This document shows positions 45,184 to 54,407 of a stretch of 64,000 nucleotides of DNA, piece by piece. Position 1 is the first letter of the stretch; the number at the start of each line of letters is the position of its first letter. Below the pieces are notes generated by a model. It had not been told where the DNA came from, did no database searches, and was given only the letters and a program-made list of their open reading frames with translations. The stretch comes from Pleionea sp. CnH1-48. GTDB lineage: Bacteria; Pseudomonadota; Gammaproteobacteria; Enterobacterales; Kangiellaceae. The translations under genes and the position numbers were made by a program. The DNA lies in assembly GCF_024124665.1 (NCBI RefSeq), contig NZ_JAMXSB010000003.1, positions 248,001-312,000 on the forward strand, read 5' to 3'.

Positions 45184-45345
45184 AGTGCTCCAATGGCTCA
45201 CATGTTTGCTTGGTTGTATTTTTGAACGACATTGACTGCTTTAGTTTTTTAGCGTTCAACTGACTTATATCAATACATTAATGCTTATTAGGACTTTAAA
45301 TAGACTATTACCTCTCAGCTTTATTTTGGCCGCCATAAAACTCAG
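45184..45345 (-). pseudogene. Decayed partial copy of the 240-residue gene at 46916-47638
   Basis: The 85 bp at 45184-45268 closely match 47223-47307 of the intact gene: both encode KKLKQSMS-K-NTTKQ-CE-LEH (EKLKQSMSLKNTTKQACEVLEH in the intact protein, read in parts). Upstream (about 45330-45345), a short weaker match to the region encoding LILWRKG follows after a deletion. The 66-codon open frame 45059-45259 runs from this relic into unrelated sequence and is not a real gene. Orientation is the same as the intact copy, 2 kb away on the other side of the symporter. Confidence 0.7.
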
Positions 45346-45481
45346 AGATAAAACATCTGCAAAGAGTAACGATAAGTCAATTCAATATGCAGTAGGATAA
45401 TTAGATGTTTTATGACTTGCTCAATAAGCTACCCCAAAAGTAATGACTTGAGTAAAAACAGTATTAATGAGGAAGGTTTCA

Positions 45482-46810
45482 ATGGGTGATAATCAAAGTA
45501 GTATGAAACGAAATTTAGAAATCATCTCCATTATGATCCGCAAAGCGCTTTGGGCTCAAATTATACTGGCGATGATATTGGGATTGAGTGTTGGGCTGCT
45601 GTTGTCACCTGAAGGTGGTGCGCTGGTTTCTAAAGATATGAGTTTGGCGATAGCTTCGTGGTTAAAGCTCCCAGGATCGATTTTTCTAAACCTGATTCAA
45701 ATGGTAGTGATACCGCTTATAATATCATCCATCATTCTAGGCATTTGCTCAAGTGGTGATCCAGATTATCTAAAAAGAGTAGGCTTGAGAATTTTTCCAT
45801 ATTTTTTAGGCACAACGACCATTGCAGTTAGTATCGGTGTAGTGCTTGCTCTACTTATTGAGCCAGGCGCTTATATTGACTCAAACCTATTAAGCTCATC
45901 TGGTGCACAAGCCAGCGCAATCGGTATTAAAGCATTGGAGACAACCTCAGCTCCTGAGCAAATCGCAGCACTGATTCCAACCAATATCACCGAAGCCAAT
46001 ATCAAAAGAAATATGCTACAGATTGTTATCTTTTCTATTATTGTTGGTGTAGCAGTCATGTCACTGTCGAAGGAGAAAATGCAGCCATTTCTATCTTTTG
46101 GTGAATCCATTCAAGAAATTGCTCTTAAGATTGTGAGCTGGGCAATGCTTTTGGCTCCTTATGCCGTCTTTGGTTTGCTGGCTGACATCACGATACGCGT
46201 AGGTTTTGAAGCCATTGTTGGCGTATCCGTTTATGTAGGGACCGTCTTGCTGGGATTGATAAGCCTGTTGGCTTTCTATTTACTGATTGTGAAGTTTGTA
46301 GCAAAGAAAAACATTCTGTCATTCATAAAAAGTGTACGTGAAGTACAGCTATTGGCATTTTCGACATCGAGTTCGGCTGCGGTAATGCCTCTTTCTATGA
46401 AAACAGCAACTCAAAAACTGAATGTTAAACCAGCAATATCCAAGTTCATCGTGCCGCTAGGAGCAACGGTAAACATGGATGGCACGGCATTGTATCAGGT
46501 TGTGGCGGCACTATTTCTGACACAGGTTTATGGCATAGACTTATCGGCGATAGAAGTGATTATTTTGGTTCTCACAACCGTGGGAGCTTCCATAGGCTCA
46601 CCCAGCACTCCTGGAGTTGGAATTGTTATTCTGGCCACTATATTACAAGGACTAGGCATACCACCCAGCGGAATCGCTTTAATCATTGGCGTTGATCGAA
46701 TTCTGGATATGTGTAGAACAACGGTCAATGTAACAGGTGATTTAACGGCTTGCAGTGTGATGAACAAGTTATTAGAAGAACCAACGACTAAGCAAACAGC
46801 GAAAGCCTAG
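45482..46810 (+). CDS. Dicarboxylate/amino acid:cation symporter (DAACS family)
   Basis: About 442 residues from the ATG at 45482, preferred because AGGAAGG (45470-45476) is five bases upstream; the ATG at 45467 would add five residues. SDF/GltP-like Na+ or H+ symporter with eight membrane helices and two hairpins. Signature motifs: the serine-rich STSSSAAVMPLS, NMDGTALYQ and GSPSTPGVGIVIL, and DRILDMCRTTVNVTGD in the substrate site. The arginine in DMCRTT often marks acidic substrates (glutamate, aspartate, C4-dicarboxylates). Monocistronic, flanked by the relic and its parent gene. Confidence 0.92.
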   Translation: MGDNQSSMKRNLEIISIMIRKALWAQIILAMILGLSVGLLLSPEGGALVSKDMSLAIASWLKLPGSIFLNLIQMVVIPLIISSIILGICSSGDPDYLKRVGLRIFPYFLGTTTIAVSIGVVLALLIEPGAYIDSNLLSSSGAQASAIGIKALETTSAPEQIAALIPTNITEANIKRNMLQIVIFSIIVGVAVMSLSKEKMQPFLSFGESIQEIALKIVSWAMLLAPYAVFGLLADITIRVGFEAIVGVSVYVGTVLLGLISLLAFYLLIVKFVAKKNILSFIKSVREVQLLAFSTSSSAAVMPLSMKTATQKLNVKPAISKFIVPLGATVNMDGTALYQVVAALFLTQVYGIDLSAIEVIILVLTTVGASIGSPSTPGVGIVILATILQGLGIPPSGIALIIGVDRILDMCRTTVNVTGDLTACSVMNKLLEEPTTKQTAKA

Positions 46811-46849
46811 CTGCTAAACAGGTAAGAACGTGTTCCAACTGATAAATAA

Positions 46850-46881
46850 AGGACAACTCGATATTCATCTTGAGTTGTCCT
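46850..46881. terminator. Hairpin between symporter and 240-residue gene
   Basis: A perfect 10-bp stem AGGACAACTC / GAGTTGTCCT with a 12-base loop stands between the two convergent stops. There is no T run, so termination strength is unclear. Confidence 0.55.
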
Positions 46882-46915
46882 GGTCAATATATGGCTAAAC
46901 TTATACAGCTAAAAC

Positions 46916-47638
46916 CTAGTGCTTATGTCCATGACTATCACCTTCTGCATGATAAAAGCCAGAAGCGCCATGTTCAATAAAGCCAAGGTTAACCATATTA
47001 TTTAAGAAAGGATCTGTATGATCATCACCAATGTCTGCATAATCCGTTGTATCATAGTCCAATAAAGTCTTAAAGAATTGACTAACTTGCTTAGCATCGT
47101 AGCTGACCTTGTCCAGAGTCCAAAGCTGAGTTTTATGTTTACCTTTAACGACAAAGCCTTTGATCAAATGGCTTGATGAAAGCCAATCTAACTTCAGGTG
47201 ATTGTGAGCATTATTTAACACATAGTGCTCTAATACTTCACATGCTTGCTTGGTTGTGTTTTTTAACGACATTGACTGCTTTAGTTTTTCAGCAATCAAT
47301 TGATGGCGCGCTGACCAATCGGTTTCTTTTTTTCCATGAACCGCTTCGCCGGGCTGATATTCGATAGCACGTTGATGTTTTTCAAAATAACGAGTGGGCT
47401 TGATCATTTTTTTATTAATAAAGTCCCAACCTTCTACAATCTGTGTATCAGGATATTGATGGGCAACTTGTTGACCTTTGCGCCATAAAATAAGTTTAAC
47501 TTTTGACAACACTTTATCGCCTTCATTGGCAACCGTGGTAATGGTGTACTCTGCTTTTAAGGCATCAGAGGAAATATTGCATGAAGCCTGACCATAAACA
47601 GAAAACAGACTCAAAAATAAAATAACGATTCGTTGCAT
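46916..47638 (-). CDS. Secreted hypothetical protein linked to alkaline phosphatases
   Basis: 240 residues, unrecognised. Signal peptide 1-18 (LFLSLFSVYGQASC). The mature region begins with beta-rich DALKAEYTITTVANEGDKVLSKVKLILWRKG (read in parts), followed by a helical centre with a cysteine (KQACEVLEHYV), then WTLDKVSYDAKQVSQFFKTLLDYDT and a His-rich tail (EGDSHGHKH) that could bind zinc. It lies directly downstream of the two phosphatase genes on the same strand, after a hairpin, so it may handle metal or phosphate for them (inference). A decayed partial copy lies at 45184-45345. Confidence 0.6.
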   Translation of the reverse strand: MQRIVILFLSLFSVYGQASCNISSDALKAEYTITTVANEGDKVLSKVKLILWRKGQQVAHQYPDTQIVEGWDFINKKMIKPTRYFEKHQRAIEYQPGEAVHGKKETDWSARHQLIAEKLKQSMSLKNTTKQACEVLEHYVLNNAHNHLKLDWLSSSHLIKGFVVKGKHKTQLWTLDKVSYDAKQVSQFFKTLLDYDTTDYADIGDDHTDPFLNNMVNLGFIEHGASGFYHAEGDSHGHKH

Positions 47639-47655
47639 AGCTCAATACTCAAACA

Positions 47656-47675
47656 AGGGGCTCTAACGAGCCCCT
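47656..47675 (-). terminator. Hairpin after the lipoprotein phosphatase gene
   Basis: AGGGGCTC and GAGCCCCT form a perfect 8-bp GC-rich stem with a TAAC loop (plus strand), about 20 bp after the phosphatase stop on the minus strand. Only a weak T-rich tail (TTGTTTG) follows, so it may be a partial terminator or a 3'-end stabiliser within the operon. Confidence 0.6.
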
Positions 47676-47694
47676 ATTCATTACACTTACTTAG

Positions 47695-49563
47695 TTACTT
47701 GGGTTGGTTAACAACCGCATTCGCTTTTGTTACCAGGTCCGCAGCATAATCCATGATATGGAAAATCATGTTTTGCTCATTAGTACCTGTTACCAGGTGA
47801 GCACCCGGTCCTTGAGCATAGATACCCACATCTTCACCAGCGTGAGTTTCTGAGCTTTTAGGAACCAAAGCTTCTTGGTGATAACCAGGTGTGGTTGTAT
47901 CAATCATGCTGATGTCCATACGACCCGCATTAATATCTTCACCATAACCTTTATCAGCATTGGTTTCGGCGCCCAGGTTCATGTGACCACGACCATTGGT
48001 ATAACCTAGAGTCGTATAAGGCATGCCATCAGAAGCCAAGCTTGGCTCTTCACTGCCAATACCAACCACTTTACCCAAAATAGGATTACCACGCTTAGGA
48101 TAACCAGCGATAGTAAATACGTGGCTGTGATCGGCGGTAACGATGATTAAAGTATCTTCCAAGTTAGTCATCTCAGCCGCTTTAGCAATAGCTTTATGGA
48201 ACTCAATCGTGTCCGTCAAAGCACCGTAAGCACTACCAGCGTGGTGACCATGGTCAATACGACCCGACTCAACTGTCAAGAAGAAGCCTTTATCATTGTT
48301 GTCCAGAACCTGAATCGCTTTTTCTGTCATTTCAGTTAACGAAGGCTCTCCGGCAACGTCATTTTGGCGATCCGCTTCGTATTGCATGTGTGATTCATTA
48401 AACAAACCAAACAGATTGTTAGTTGTTTCAGTATCAATCGTGTTAAAGCCAGCCTGATCATACACATAAGTTCCAGCAGGATATTTAGCTTTCCACTCAG
48501 CAGTCAGATCACGACCATCGGTACGATCACCTTCAACACTGCTTACTGCATCAGAACTGTTGAACGAAACATCTTTAGGTAAGAAGTGACGACGTCCGCC
48601 GCCCATAACCACTTCAATACCATCAACGTTTATTCCCGCAAAACGCTTTTCTAATTCTTCTTCAAAGTTAACTAACTGATCAGCGATGTCTTTGCAACCA
48701 GCAGTAACCGCAGCTTCTGGCATATCAGAAACATCTTCCCAGTTACGGTCGGCAGACTTTGCATAGTTAGAAGCAGGCGTTGCGTGGGTGATACGAGCCG
48801 TAGATACAATACCCGTCGACATACCAGCAATCTCAGCAAGCTCTAATGCAGTTACTAACTCATTACCAGCAACCGTTGAGCAATCACCACGAACAATATC
48901 TTCGTCAACACCGATAACACCAACGTCTGTTTTAACGCCAGAAACCATGGCTGTCATAGTACCAGCAGAGTCAGGCGTCTGAGCATCAACGTTGTAAGTT
49001 TTCGACAAACCTGCAAAAGGAAACTTATCAAAGCTTAGCTGATATTCTTCGCCACTCAGGTTGTTATTCTGACCTTCAAGAATACGTGCAGCCGTTACTG
49101 TCGACACACCCATTCCATCACCAACAAACAAGATAACGTTTTTGGCTTTGCCACGTAACTTAGCCAACTCTTGCTCATCAACTTTTGTCAGGCTACCTAA
49201 TACGTTTTGCCATTCTGCTTGGGCGTTATTCACTTCGGTTTCACCAGCTTTGTACCAGTCATTGTTAATGCTGGTTAAAAGCTCAGTGGTATTAATATTT
49301 GTGTTGCCAGGGCTACAAACATATTCTGTTGATGCAATCTCGTCAGCTTCTAATGTTCCGTTCGCATTGTTATCCAAACCAGAGTCAATCTGAACACCGC
49401 TGTTAGGACAGTTGTCATTGCCAACAGGTAAAGCCGTTTGCACAACCAGGCTATTTAAACCGTTTGCGCCGTTAGCACCATTAGTACCATCTTTGCCATC
49501 GTCGGCACAGCCAGCTAAACCCGCTACTGCGACGGCCATTACACTTAATTTAAACAGTTTCAT
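47695..49563 (-). CDS. Alkaline phosphatase, lipoprotein form with N-terminal Ca-loop domain
   Basis: 622 residues. Lipobox LAGC (C19), then a short collagen-like run (DGTNGANGANGLN) and a domain of the DUF7151 type (NCPNSGVQIDSGLDNNANGTLEADE...YVC) with a calcium-loop-like DxNxNGxLxxDE. The PhoA-fold domain follows: FVGDGMGVST, phospho-accepting serine in TPDSAGTMTAM, metal ligands in ESGRIDHGHHAG, TADHSHVF and SSETHAGEDV. Releases phosphate from organic esters at the cell surface. Its start overlaps the stop of the upstream phosphatase by one base (TAATG). The two are tandem paralogues. Confidence 0.9.
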   Translation of the reverse strand: MKLFKLSVMAVAVAGLAGCADDGKDGTNGANGANGLNSLVVQTALPVGNDNCPNSGVQIDSGLDNNANGTLEADEIASTEYVCSPGNTNINTTELLTSINNDWYKAGETEVNNAQAEWQNVLGSLTKVDEQELAKLRGKAKNVILFVGDGMGVSTVTAARILEGQNNNLSGEEYQLSFDKFPFAGLSKTYNVDAQTPDSAGTMTAMVSGVKTDVGVIGVDEDIVRGDCSTVAGNELVTALELAEIAGMSTGIVSTARITHATPASNYAKSADRNWEDVSDMPEAAVTAGCKDIADQLVNFEEELEKRFAGINVDGIEVVMGGGRRHFLPKDVSFNSSDAVSSVEGDRTDGRDLTAEWKAKYPAGTYVYDQAGFNTIDTETTNNLFGLFNESHMQYEADRQNDVAGEPSLTEMTEKAIQVLDNNDKGFFLTVESGRIDHGHHAGSAYGALTDTIEFHKAIAKAAEMTNLEDTLIIVTADHSHVFTIAGYPKRGNPILGKVVGIGSEEPSLASDGMPYTTLGYTNGRGHMNLGAETNADKGYGEDINAGRMDISMIDTTTPGYHQEALVPKSSETHAGEDVGIYAQGPGAHLVTGTNEQNMIFHIMDYAADLVTKANAVVNQPK

Positions 49564-51161
49564 TATTTTTTACCTTGTTGTGGACCCATCAAGTTTAATG
49601 CTTGATTGATCACATGAAACACGACGCTCTGCTCAATCGTACCTTGAACAAACTGCGCACCAGGGCCCATCGCATGTAACGTGATATCTTCACCAGCATG
49701 AGTTTCAGAACTCTTAGGAACCAGAGCTTCTTGGTGATAACCAGCAGTTGTCGTATCTATGGTCGAAATGTCTTTACGACCCGCATTGATGTCTTGACCA
49801 TAACCCGCATCGGCATCAGTCTCTGCACCCAGATTCATGTGGCCACGACCATTGGTGTAACCAAGAGTGGTATAAGGCATACCATCAGAAGCCAAAGCAG
49901 GCTCGTCTTTGCCAACTTCAACCACTTTGCCCAGAATAGGATTGCCACGCTTAGGATAGCCCGCAATGGTAAATACATGGCTGTGGTCAGCGGTGACAAG
50001 AATTAAAGTTTCATTAGGGTCCGTTGTATCAACTGCGGCTTGAACAGCTTTTGCAAATTCGATGGTGTCGCTCAATGCATTGTATGCGTTACCCGCATGG
50101 TGACCGTGATCGATACGACCCGACTCAACGGTTAAGAAGAAACCTTTGGGGTTGTTATTAAGAACATCGATAGCTTTTGTCGTCATCTGACTTAAAGAAG
50201 GCTCGCCAGAGGTATCGTTTACACGATCGGCTTCGTAATGCATGTGAGACTCGTTGAACAATCCAAATACACGCTCTACGTTGTTAGTGTTTAATGCATC
50301 AAAACCGGCCTGATCAAAAATATACTGTCCTTTAGGGTATTTCTTTTTCCATTCATCAGTTAGATCGCGGTTATCAGTCCGGTCACCTTCAACGCTGCTT
50401 GAAGCATCTGGGCTGTTGAACGCTTCATCCTTCGGCAAGAAGTGACGACGACCTCCGCCCATGATAACTTCGATACCGTCAACATCGATACCTGAATAAC
50501 GCTTCTCAAGATAAGTCTCAAAGTTAACCAGTTGATCGGCAATGTCTTTACAACCCGCTGCAACGGCTTCTTCTGGCATGTCAGAGACATCTTCCCAGTT
50601 GCGGTCAGCTGACTTTGCATAAGTGGCTGCTGGCGTCGCGTGTGTAATACGAGCTGTGCTAATAACGCCCGTTGCCAAACCTTTTACTTCAGCCAATTCC
50701 AGTGCCGTAACAACTTCGTTACCAGCCACTGTTGAACAGTTGCCACGAACTACATCTTCATCAACACCGATAACACCAGCATCCGTTTTAAGACCAGACA
50801 TCATCGCAGTCATAGTACCAGCAGAGTCTGGTGTTTGCGCATCAACGTTATACGTTTTAACCAGCGCAGAGAAAGGAAACTTTTCGAAGCTTAAGTAACC
50901 TTCTTCACCTGAGTTACCCGCTTGTTGTCCCTGTAAAATTCGTGCCGCAGTCAGAGTTGAAACCCCCATACCATCACCAACAAACAAGATAACATTCTTT
51001 GCTTTATTAGCAGGGCGTTGTGCAAGCTTTGAAGTTAATTTACTTTGAGCGTCAGTATACCAACTGCTGTTCTTTTGACTTTCTGGTAGTACGTCGGCAG
51101 AAACAGAAGTGGAAACAGCAAACGCTAGCGCGCTAGATATGGCAATCCAGTTCGTTTTCAT
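49563..51161 (-). CDS. Alkaline phosphatase, secreted form
   Basis: 532 residues. Classical signal peptide 1-22 (AFAVSTSVSADV) with no lipobox, so periplasmic or secreted. PhoA-fold domain with the same motifs as its downstream twin: FVGDGMGVSTLTAAR, TPDSAGTMTAMMSG, ESGRIDHGHHAGNAY, TADHSHVFTIAGYPKRGNP and SSETHAGED. The two proteins look closely similar over about 480 residues, indicating tandem duplication. First gene of the phosphatase operon; a possible Pho box lies upstream. Confidence 0.92.
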   Translation of the reverse strand: MKTNWIAISSALAFAVSTSVSADVLPESQKNSSWYTDAQSKLTSKLAQRPANKAKNVILFVGDGMGVSTLTAARILQGQQAGNSGEEGYLSFEKFPFSALVKTYNVDAQTPDSAGTMTAMMSGLKTDAGVIGVDEDVVRGNCSTVAGNEVVTALELAEVKGLATGVISTARITHATPAATYAKSADRNWEDVSDMPEEAVAAGCKDIADQLVNFETYLEKRYSGIDVDGIEVIMGGGRRHFLPKDEAFNSPDASSSVEGDRTDNRDLTDEWKKKYPKGQYIFDQAGFDALNTNNVERVFGLFNESHMHYEADRVNDTSGEPSLSQMTTKAIDVLNNNPKGFFLTVESGRIDHGHHAGNAYNALSDTIEFAKAVQAAVDTTDPNETLILVTADHSHVFTIAGYPKRGNPILGKVVEVGKDEPALASDGMPYTTLGYTNGRGHMNLGAETDADAGYGQDINAGRKDISTIDTTTAGYHQEALVPKSSETHAGEDITLHAMGPGAQFVQGTIEQSVVFHVINQALNLMGPQQGKK

Positions 51162-51911
51162 TTTGCTTATCCTAATTATTTAAATTAAGTATTTCTTTGC
51201 TAACTCTGGGAGTAAGAAATTTGAAAACCCAAAGCAGTACGAACGCGAGATATTCACTACATCGCGGAAGGTAGGGTAGAAAAGTTTTATGACTATTTAT
51301 CGACTGTTAGATGAAAGATAAATGTCATCATTACTAATTAGCGATTTTTTGTGCTGTTTGTTTATAACCTGTTCAACAGATAATTAAAAAGAGATGTTAT
51401 ATCATTTTTTAGTGAGAGAAAAATGCATTTTTATGACTAAAAAGTTTCAAGTAGATGTATTACTTCTCTTTGAAAAAAACACAAAGCCAGAAAAATAAAT
51501 GAATAAAAATGCTAGATGCTCTCGCATGAAACTTCAATGGGGATAACTTTTATCACCAACAACCTTTTTTATCCCCCCACAGTGAAGCTCCATTTTGTTA
51601 ACTGGCAAAACACTCTGCTCTATTAATCAGAATTATCTAATATTTAAAACATGGCTGACACAATAACGAAAGTTAATATAAAAAAGAGCCAAAGAAAGCA
51701 GGAGTAATAAAAAGGGCTATATTTATAATGACGATTAGCTGGCTTTGGCCTGCATATCTCAAAATATCTATTATAATTAATTCAATAAAAACGACAAAAA
51801 TATGACAGTAAAGCTTCATAATCACACACATAGTAATCATAGCCGTCATGTGACCATTTACAAAACTTAATATAACTTATTCTATTTATTAAGTTTTCTG
51901 AAGCTTTATCA
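51162..51911. other. Long divergent intergenic region between phosphatase and chemoreceptor
   Basis: 750 AT-rich bp. It holds a possible Pho box (51289-51306), a perfect 8-bp inverted repeat GGGGATAA/TTATCCCC at 51539-51576 and several very short frames without ribosome-binding sites. The GCCAAAG/CTTTGGC and GCAGG/CCTGC pairs around 51686-51755 interleave. No gene I can support. Confidence 0.45.
51289..51306 (-). promoter_or_regulatory. Possible weak Pho box
   Basis: On the minus strand CAGTCGATAAATAGTCAT has two GTC half-sites spaced 11 bp apart, as in a PhoB site, with a good second half and a poor first half. It lies 128 bp upstream of the first phosphatase gene. Identity to the full consensus is modest. 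Confidence 0.35.
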
Positions 51912-51914
51912 GTG

Positions 51915-53954
51915 ATGAGTTCGTTTTGTTCAACGTCTACCGATAAGGATCAACTAGTGCTTAATTTAACAGTTACTGGTCGCATTATACTAGGTTACAC
52001 CGTTGTTCTATTTCTTTCTGCAGCTATGTTGTTCTCAGGCATTTCTGGCATAAGTAACATAAGCGCAAATTTTAGTGAAGTTGTTAGTAACACTATTCCG
52101 ATGGCTAAGTCCTCACGAGAAATAACATCATCGTTCTTACAAGCGAACATTTTGCTTGTTCGCTACCAAAACACCCAATCTTCCAGCGAGCTTTCCGCTA
52201 TCGAAAAACAATATCAAACTCAAAAATCAGTCAATGACAAAGCGTTAAAGAGCCTGAGAAGGCTAACCGAAGGCAACAATTCGCTAAAAAAAGTCCTTAG
52301 TAACATAGCAACTGAGCAACAAAAGATTTTTTCTAATGGCGATAAAATAATTAATGACCACAGAAATAAACTGACGGCCATAGGTATCGCCAACGAACAG
52401 AGTAGTTTTTTCTCTGATATGGGTGACGAGATACTCAGCTACTCTATCGATCTTGAGGGAGTGTCTAACAGCAGTCAATCACGGCAATTGATCTCCGACA
52501 TTACAGAATCACTTGATTCAACGACTATTCAAATTTTAGAAACAGCCGAGATGCTGCTTAAAATGGCGGTGCTCGAATCCATGAGTGAAGTACAAGGCTC
52601 GTTAAGCGACATAGAAAACCAATTAACACTGATTAGTAACGATACTCAGATTAAAAACTCCAGCCACTTTAAAAGTCTGACAGACTCCTTCGCACTCTAT
52701 AAGGCAGCATCTTCTAAGCTTATTCGTTCACATATGAAACGGCTAGACTTTCAAAAGCAAGTAGACGAGGATTTGGCAGCGATTGACGCAGCCAGCATTA
52801 ATGCAATGAGCGAACTGGATAAGCTCAATGCAACCCTTCAGTCTCTCACCGAACAAGTAGAAAGCGAAACACTTGACTCCATTGATAGCAGCAAAGCTAG
52901 CCTTATTCTTTTTGCCTTCATTGCATTGGTATCTGCCATCATTATCAGCTACTTTGTCATTCGTTCCATTAGCCAGCCGCTTAACAGTACCGTTAATACC
53001 ATTCATGAAATTGCCAAAGGCGACCTGTCTGTTAAATTTGATTTGTCCTCAGATGATGAACTTGGAAAACTGGTTAAAAGCATGCAAAATCTGGTAGATG
53101 CGCTCTGCGGTATGCTGTCAGAAATCAACTCAAACTCAGAACAGCTAGCTGCAACAGCCGAACAAAGCGCTAATATTTCTCAACAAACAACCAGCAATAT
53201 TAATCGTCAAAAGCAGCAAACAGACATTATCGTTACTTCTATTGAGCAAATGTCTGCCGCCGTTAATGAAGTATCCCAAAACTCCAGTCAAACGCTTCAT
53301 CAGGTAGAAAGTGCTTATACCGAAGTCACAAAAGGCGAAGCCATTCTCAACCAAAATATTTCACGCATTCAATCTTTAGCTAATGATATTGATGACGGAG
53401 CCAACGTCATTCAAAAACTGAATGAAGACTGCACCAACATAGGCAGCGTTCTGGATGTGATCCAAGGTGTTGCGGAACAAACTAACTTATTGGCATTAAA
53501 TGCAGCAATAGAAGCTGCTCGAGCGGGAGAGCAGGGTCGTGGATTTGCCGTTGTTGCCGATGAAGTAAGAACACTAGCCAGTACAGCCCAAGATTCGACA
53601 ACTGAAATACAAGAAATTATTCAGCGCTTACAACATGCCGCCAGAGAAGCAGTGGCAATTATGACGAAAAGTCGGCAAGAGGCCCAAAGCAGTGTTGAGA
53701 GCATACAGGAAGCAGGGGATATGTTGGCGCATATAGCTAACGCCGTTAATCAGATAAAAGACATGAGCCATCAAATTGCCAGCGCAGCAGAGCAACAAGC
53801 AGTATCAACCAAAGATCAGCAAGAAAATGTCTCTGCCATCGCCGCCTTTGCCGAAGAAACCTCAGCAGGCGCACAGGAGAACCAAGCAGCCAGCCAAGAG
53901 TTGGCACGAATGGCAGAAACTCAAAGAGCGCTTGTAAGCCAATTTAAACTTTAA
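51915..53954 (+). CDS. Methyl-accepting chemotaxis protein, four-helix-bundle sensor
   Basis: 679 residues from the ATG at 51915 (GTG at 51912 also possible). TM1 about 20-42; a long helical periplasmic domain about 45-325 of the 4HB type; TM2 about 328-350; HAMP ([21 protein letters not shown], in parts); signalling domain with [20 protein letters not shown] and [11 protein letters not shown]. It ends in SQFKL with no CheR pentapeptide. The ligand is unknown. A small cysteine-rich secreted protein gene starts 50 bp after the stop. Confidence 0.92.
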   Translation: MSSFCSTSTDKDQLVLNLTVTGRIILGYTVVLFLSAAMLFSGISGISNISANFSEVVSNTIPMAKSSREITSSFLQANILLVRYQNTQSSSELSAIEKQYQTQKSVNDKALKSLRRLTEGNNSLKKVLSNIATEQQKIFSNGDKIINDHRNKLTAIGIANEQSSFFSDMGDEILSYSIDLEGVSNSSQSRQLISDITESLDSTTIQILETAEMLLKMAVLESMSEVQGSLSDIENQLTLISNDTQIKNSSHFKSLTDSFALYKAASSKLIRSHMKRLDFQKQVDEDLAAIDAASINAMSELDKLNATLQSLTEQVESETLDSIDSSKASLILFAFIALVSAIIISYFVIRSISQPLNSTVNTIHEIAKGDLSVKFDLSSDDELGKLVKSMQNLVDALCGMLSEINSNSEQLAATAEQSANISQQTTSNINRQKQQTDIIVTSIEQMSAAVNEVSQNSSQTLHQVESAYTEVTKGEAILNQNISRIQSLANDIDDGANVIQKLNEDCTNIGSVLDVIQGVAEQTNLLALNAAIEAARAGEQGRGFAVVADEVRTLASTAQDSTTEIQEIIQRLQHAAREAVAIMTKSRQEAQSSVESIQEAGDMLAHIANAVNQIKDMSHQIASAAEQQAVSTKDQQENVSAIAAFAEETSAGAQENQAASQELARMAETQRALVSQFKL

Positions 53955-54004
53955 GATATTGCAATTTAAAATAATCCGATAAAGCCTTACGTAAGGAGAA
54001 AGTA

Positions 54005-54373
54005 ATGAAAAACACTCTAGCCCTGATTGTGGCAGCGTTTATATTAAGTCTATTAAGTTCTCATGCCACAGCTGGAACTTGTGAAATCAAATACACTCGC
54101 ACCGCTTGCGATGGAAAAGAAAAAATCAGCTATAAAAAATGCAAAGGCAAACAATCTTGCTCGAAGTTTAAAGAGGCAGCCGATGCCGCACAGTGCAAAA
54201 AACTAGCAACAAAATCTTGCGCAAACAAACGCTATAGTATTACAAAGTCAAAAGTAATTAATGCTGTTTTCGACGGTACTGCTCTGACTACCGATTCAGG
54301 CAGCGACGACTTTTGTACTATCTATGAAAACAAAGCTACAGAATTTAACCAATGCCCAGAAGATAAAAAATAA
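54005..54373 (+). CDS. Small secreted eight-cysteine protein
   Basis: 122 residues. Strong signal peptide 1-23 (LIVAAFILSLLSSHATAG). The mature chain of about 99 residues has eight cysteines (in GTCEI, TACDG, KKCKG, QSCSK, QCKKL, SCANK, DFCTI and QCPED), enough for four disulphides, and is rich in lysine. Not a family I can name. Good AAGGAGA before the ATG. It lies 50 bp behind the chemoreceptor and may be co-transcribed. An extracellular or periplasmic role is inferred from the signal peptide and cysteines only. Confidence 0.7.
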   Translation: MKNTLALIVAAFILSLLSSHATAGTCEIKYTRTACDGKEKISYKKCKGKQSCSKFKEAADAAQCKKLATKSCANKRYSITKSKVINAVFDGTALTTDSGSDDFCTIYENKATEFNQCPEDKK

Positions 54374-54381
54374 CCTTCGTT

Positions 54382-54407
54382 GTGAGTGAACACTCTTGTT
54401 CACTCAC
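54382..54407 (+). terminator. Hairpin after the eight-cysteine protein gene
   Basis: A perfect 11-bp stem GTGAGTGAACA / TGTTCACTCAC with a CTCT loop begins nine bases after the stop codon. The following bases are only moderately T-rich. Confidence 0.7.

Noticed and set aside
45059-45259. 66-codon frame resembling a small gene
   Set aside because: Its N-terminal part is a relic of the 240-residue gene and the rest is unrelated run-on sequence, so I annotate the relic as a pseudogene instead.
51434-51499. 21-codon frame in the phosphatase-chemoreceptor gap
   Set aside because: No Shine-Dalgarno, no flanking terminator, and AT-rich sequence where such frames are expected by chance.
51686-51755. 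Interleaved inverted repeats suggesting a pseudoknot
   Set aside because: Arms are only 5-7 bp with about 40 bases between them in AT-rich DNA; without covariation this is likely chance.
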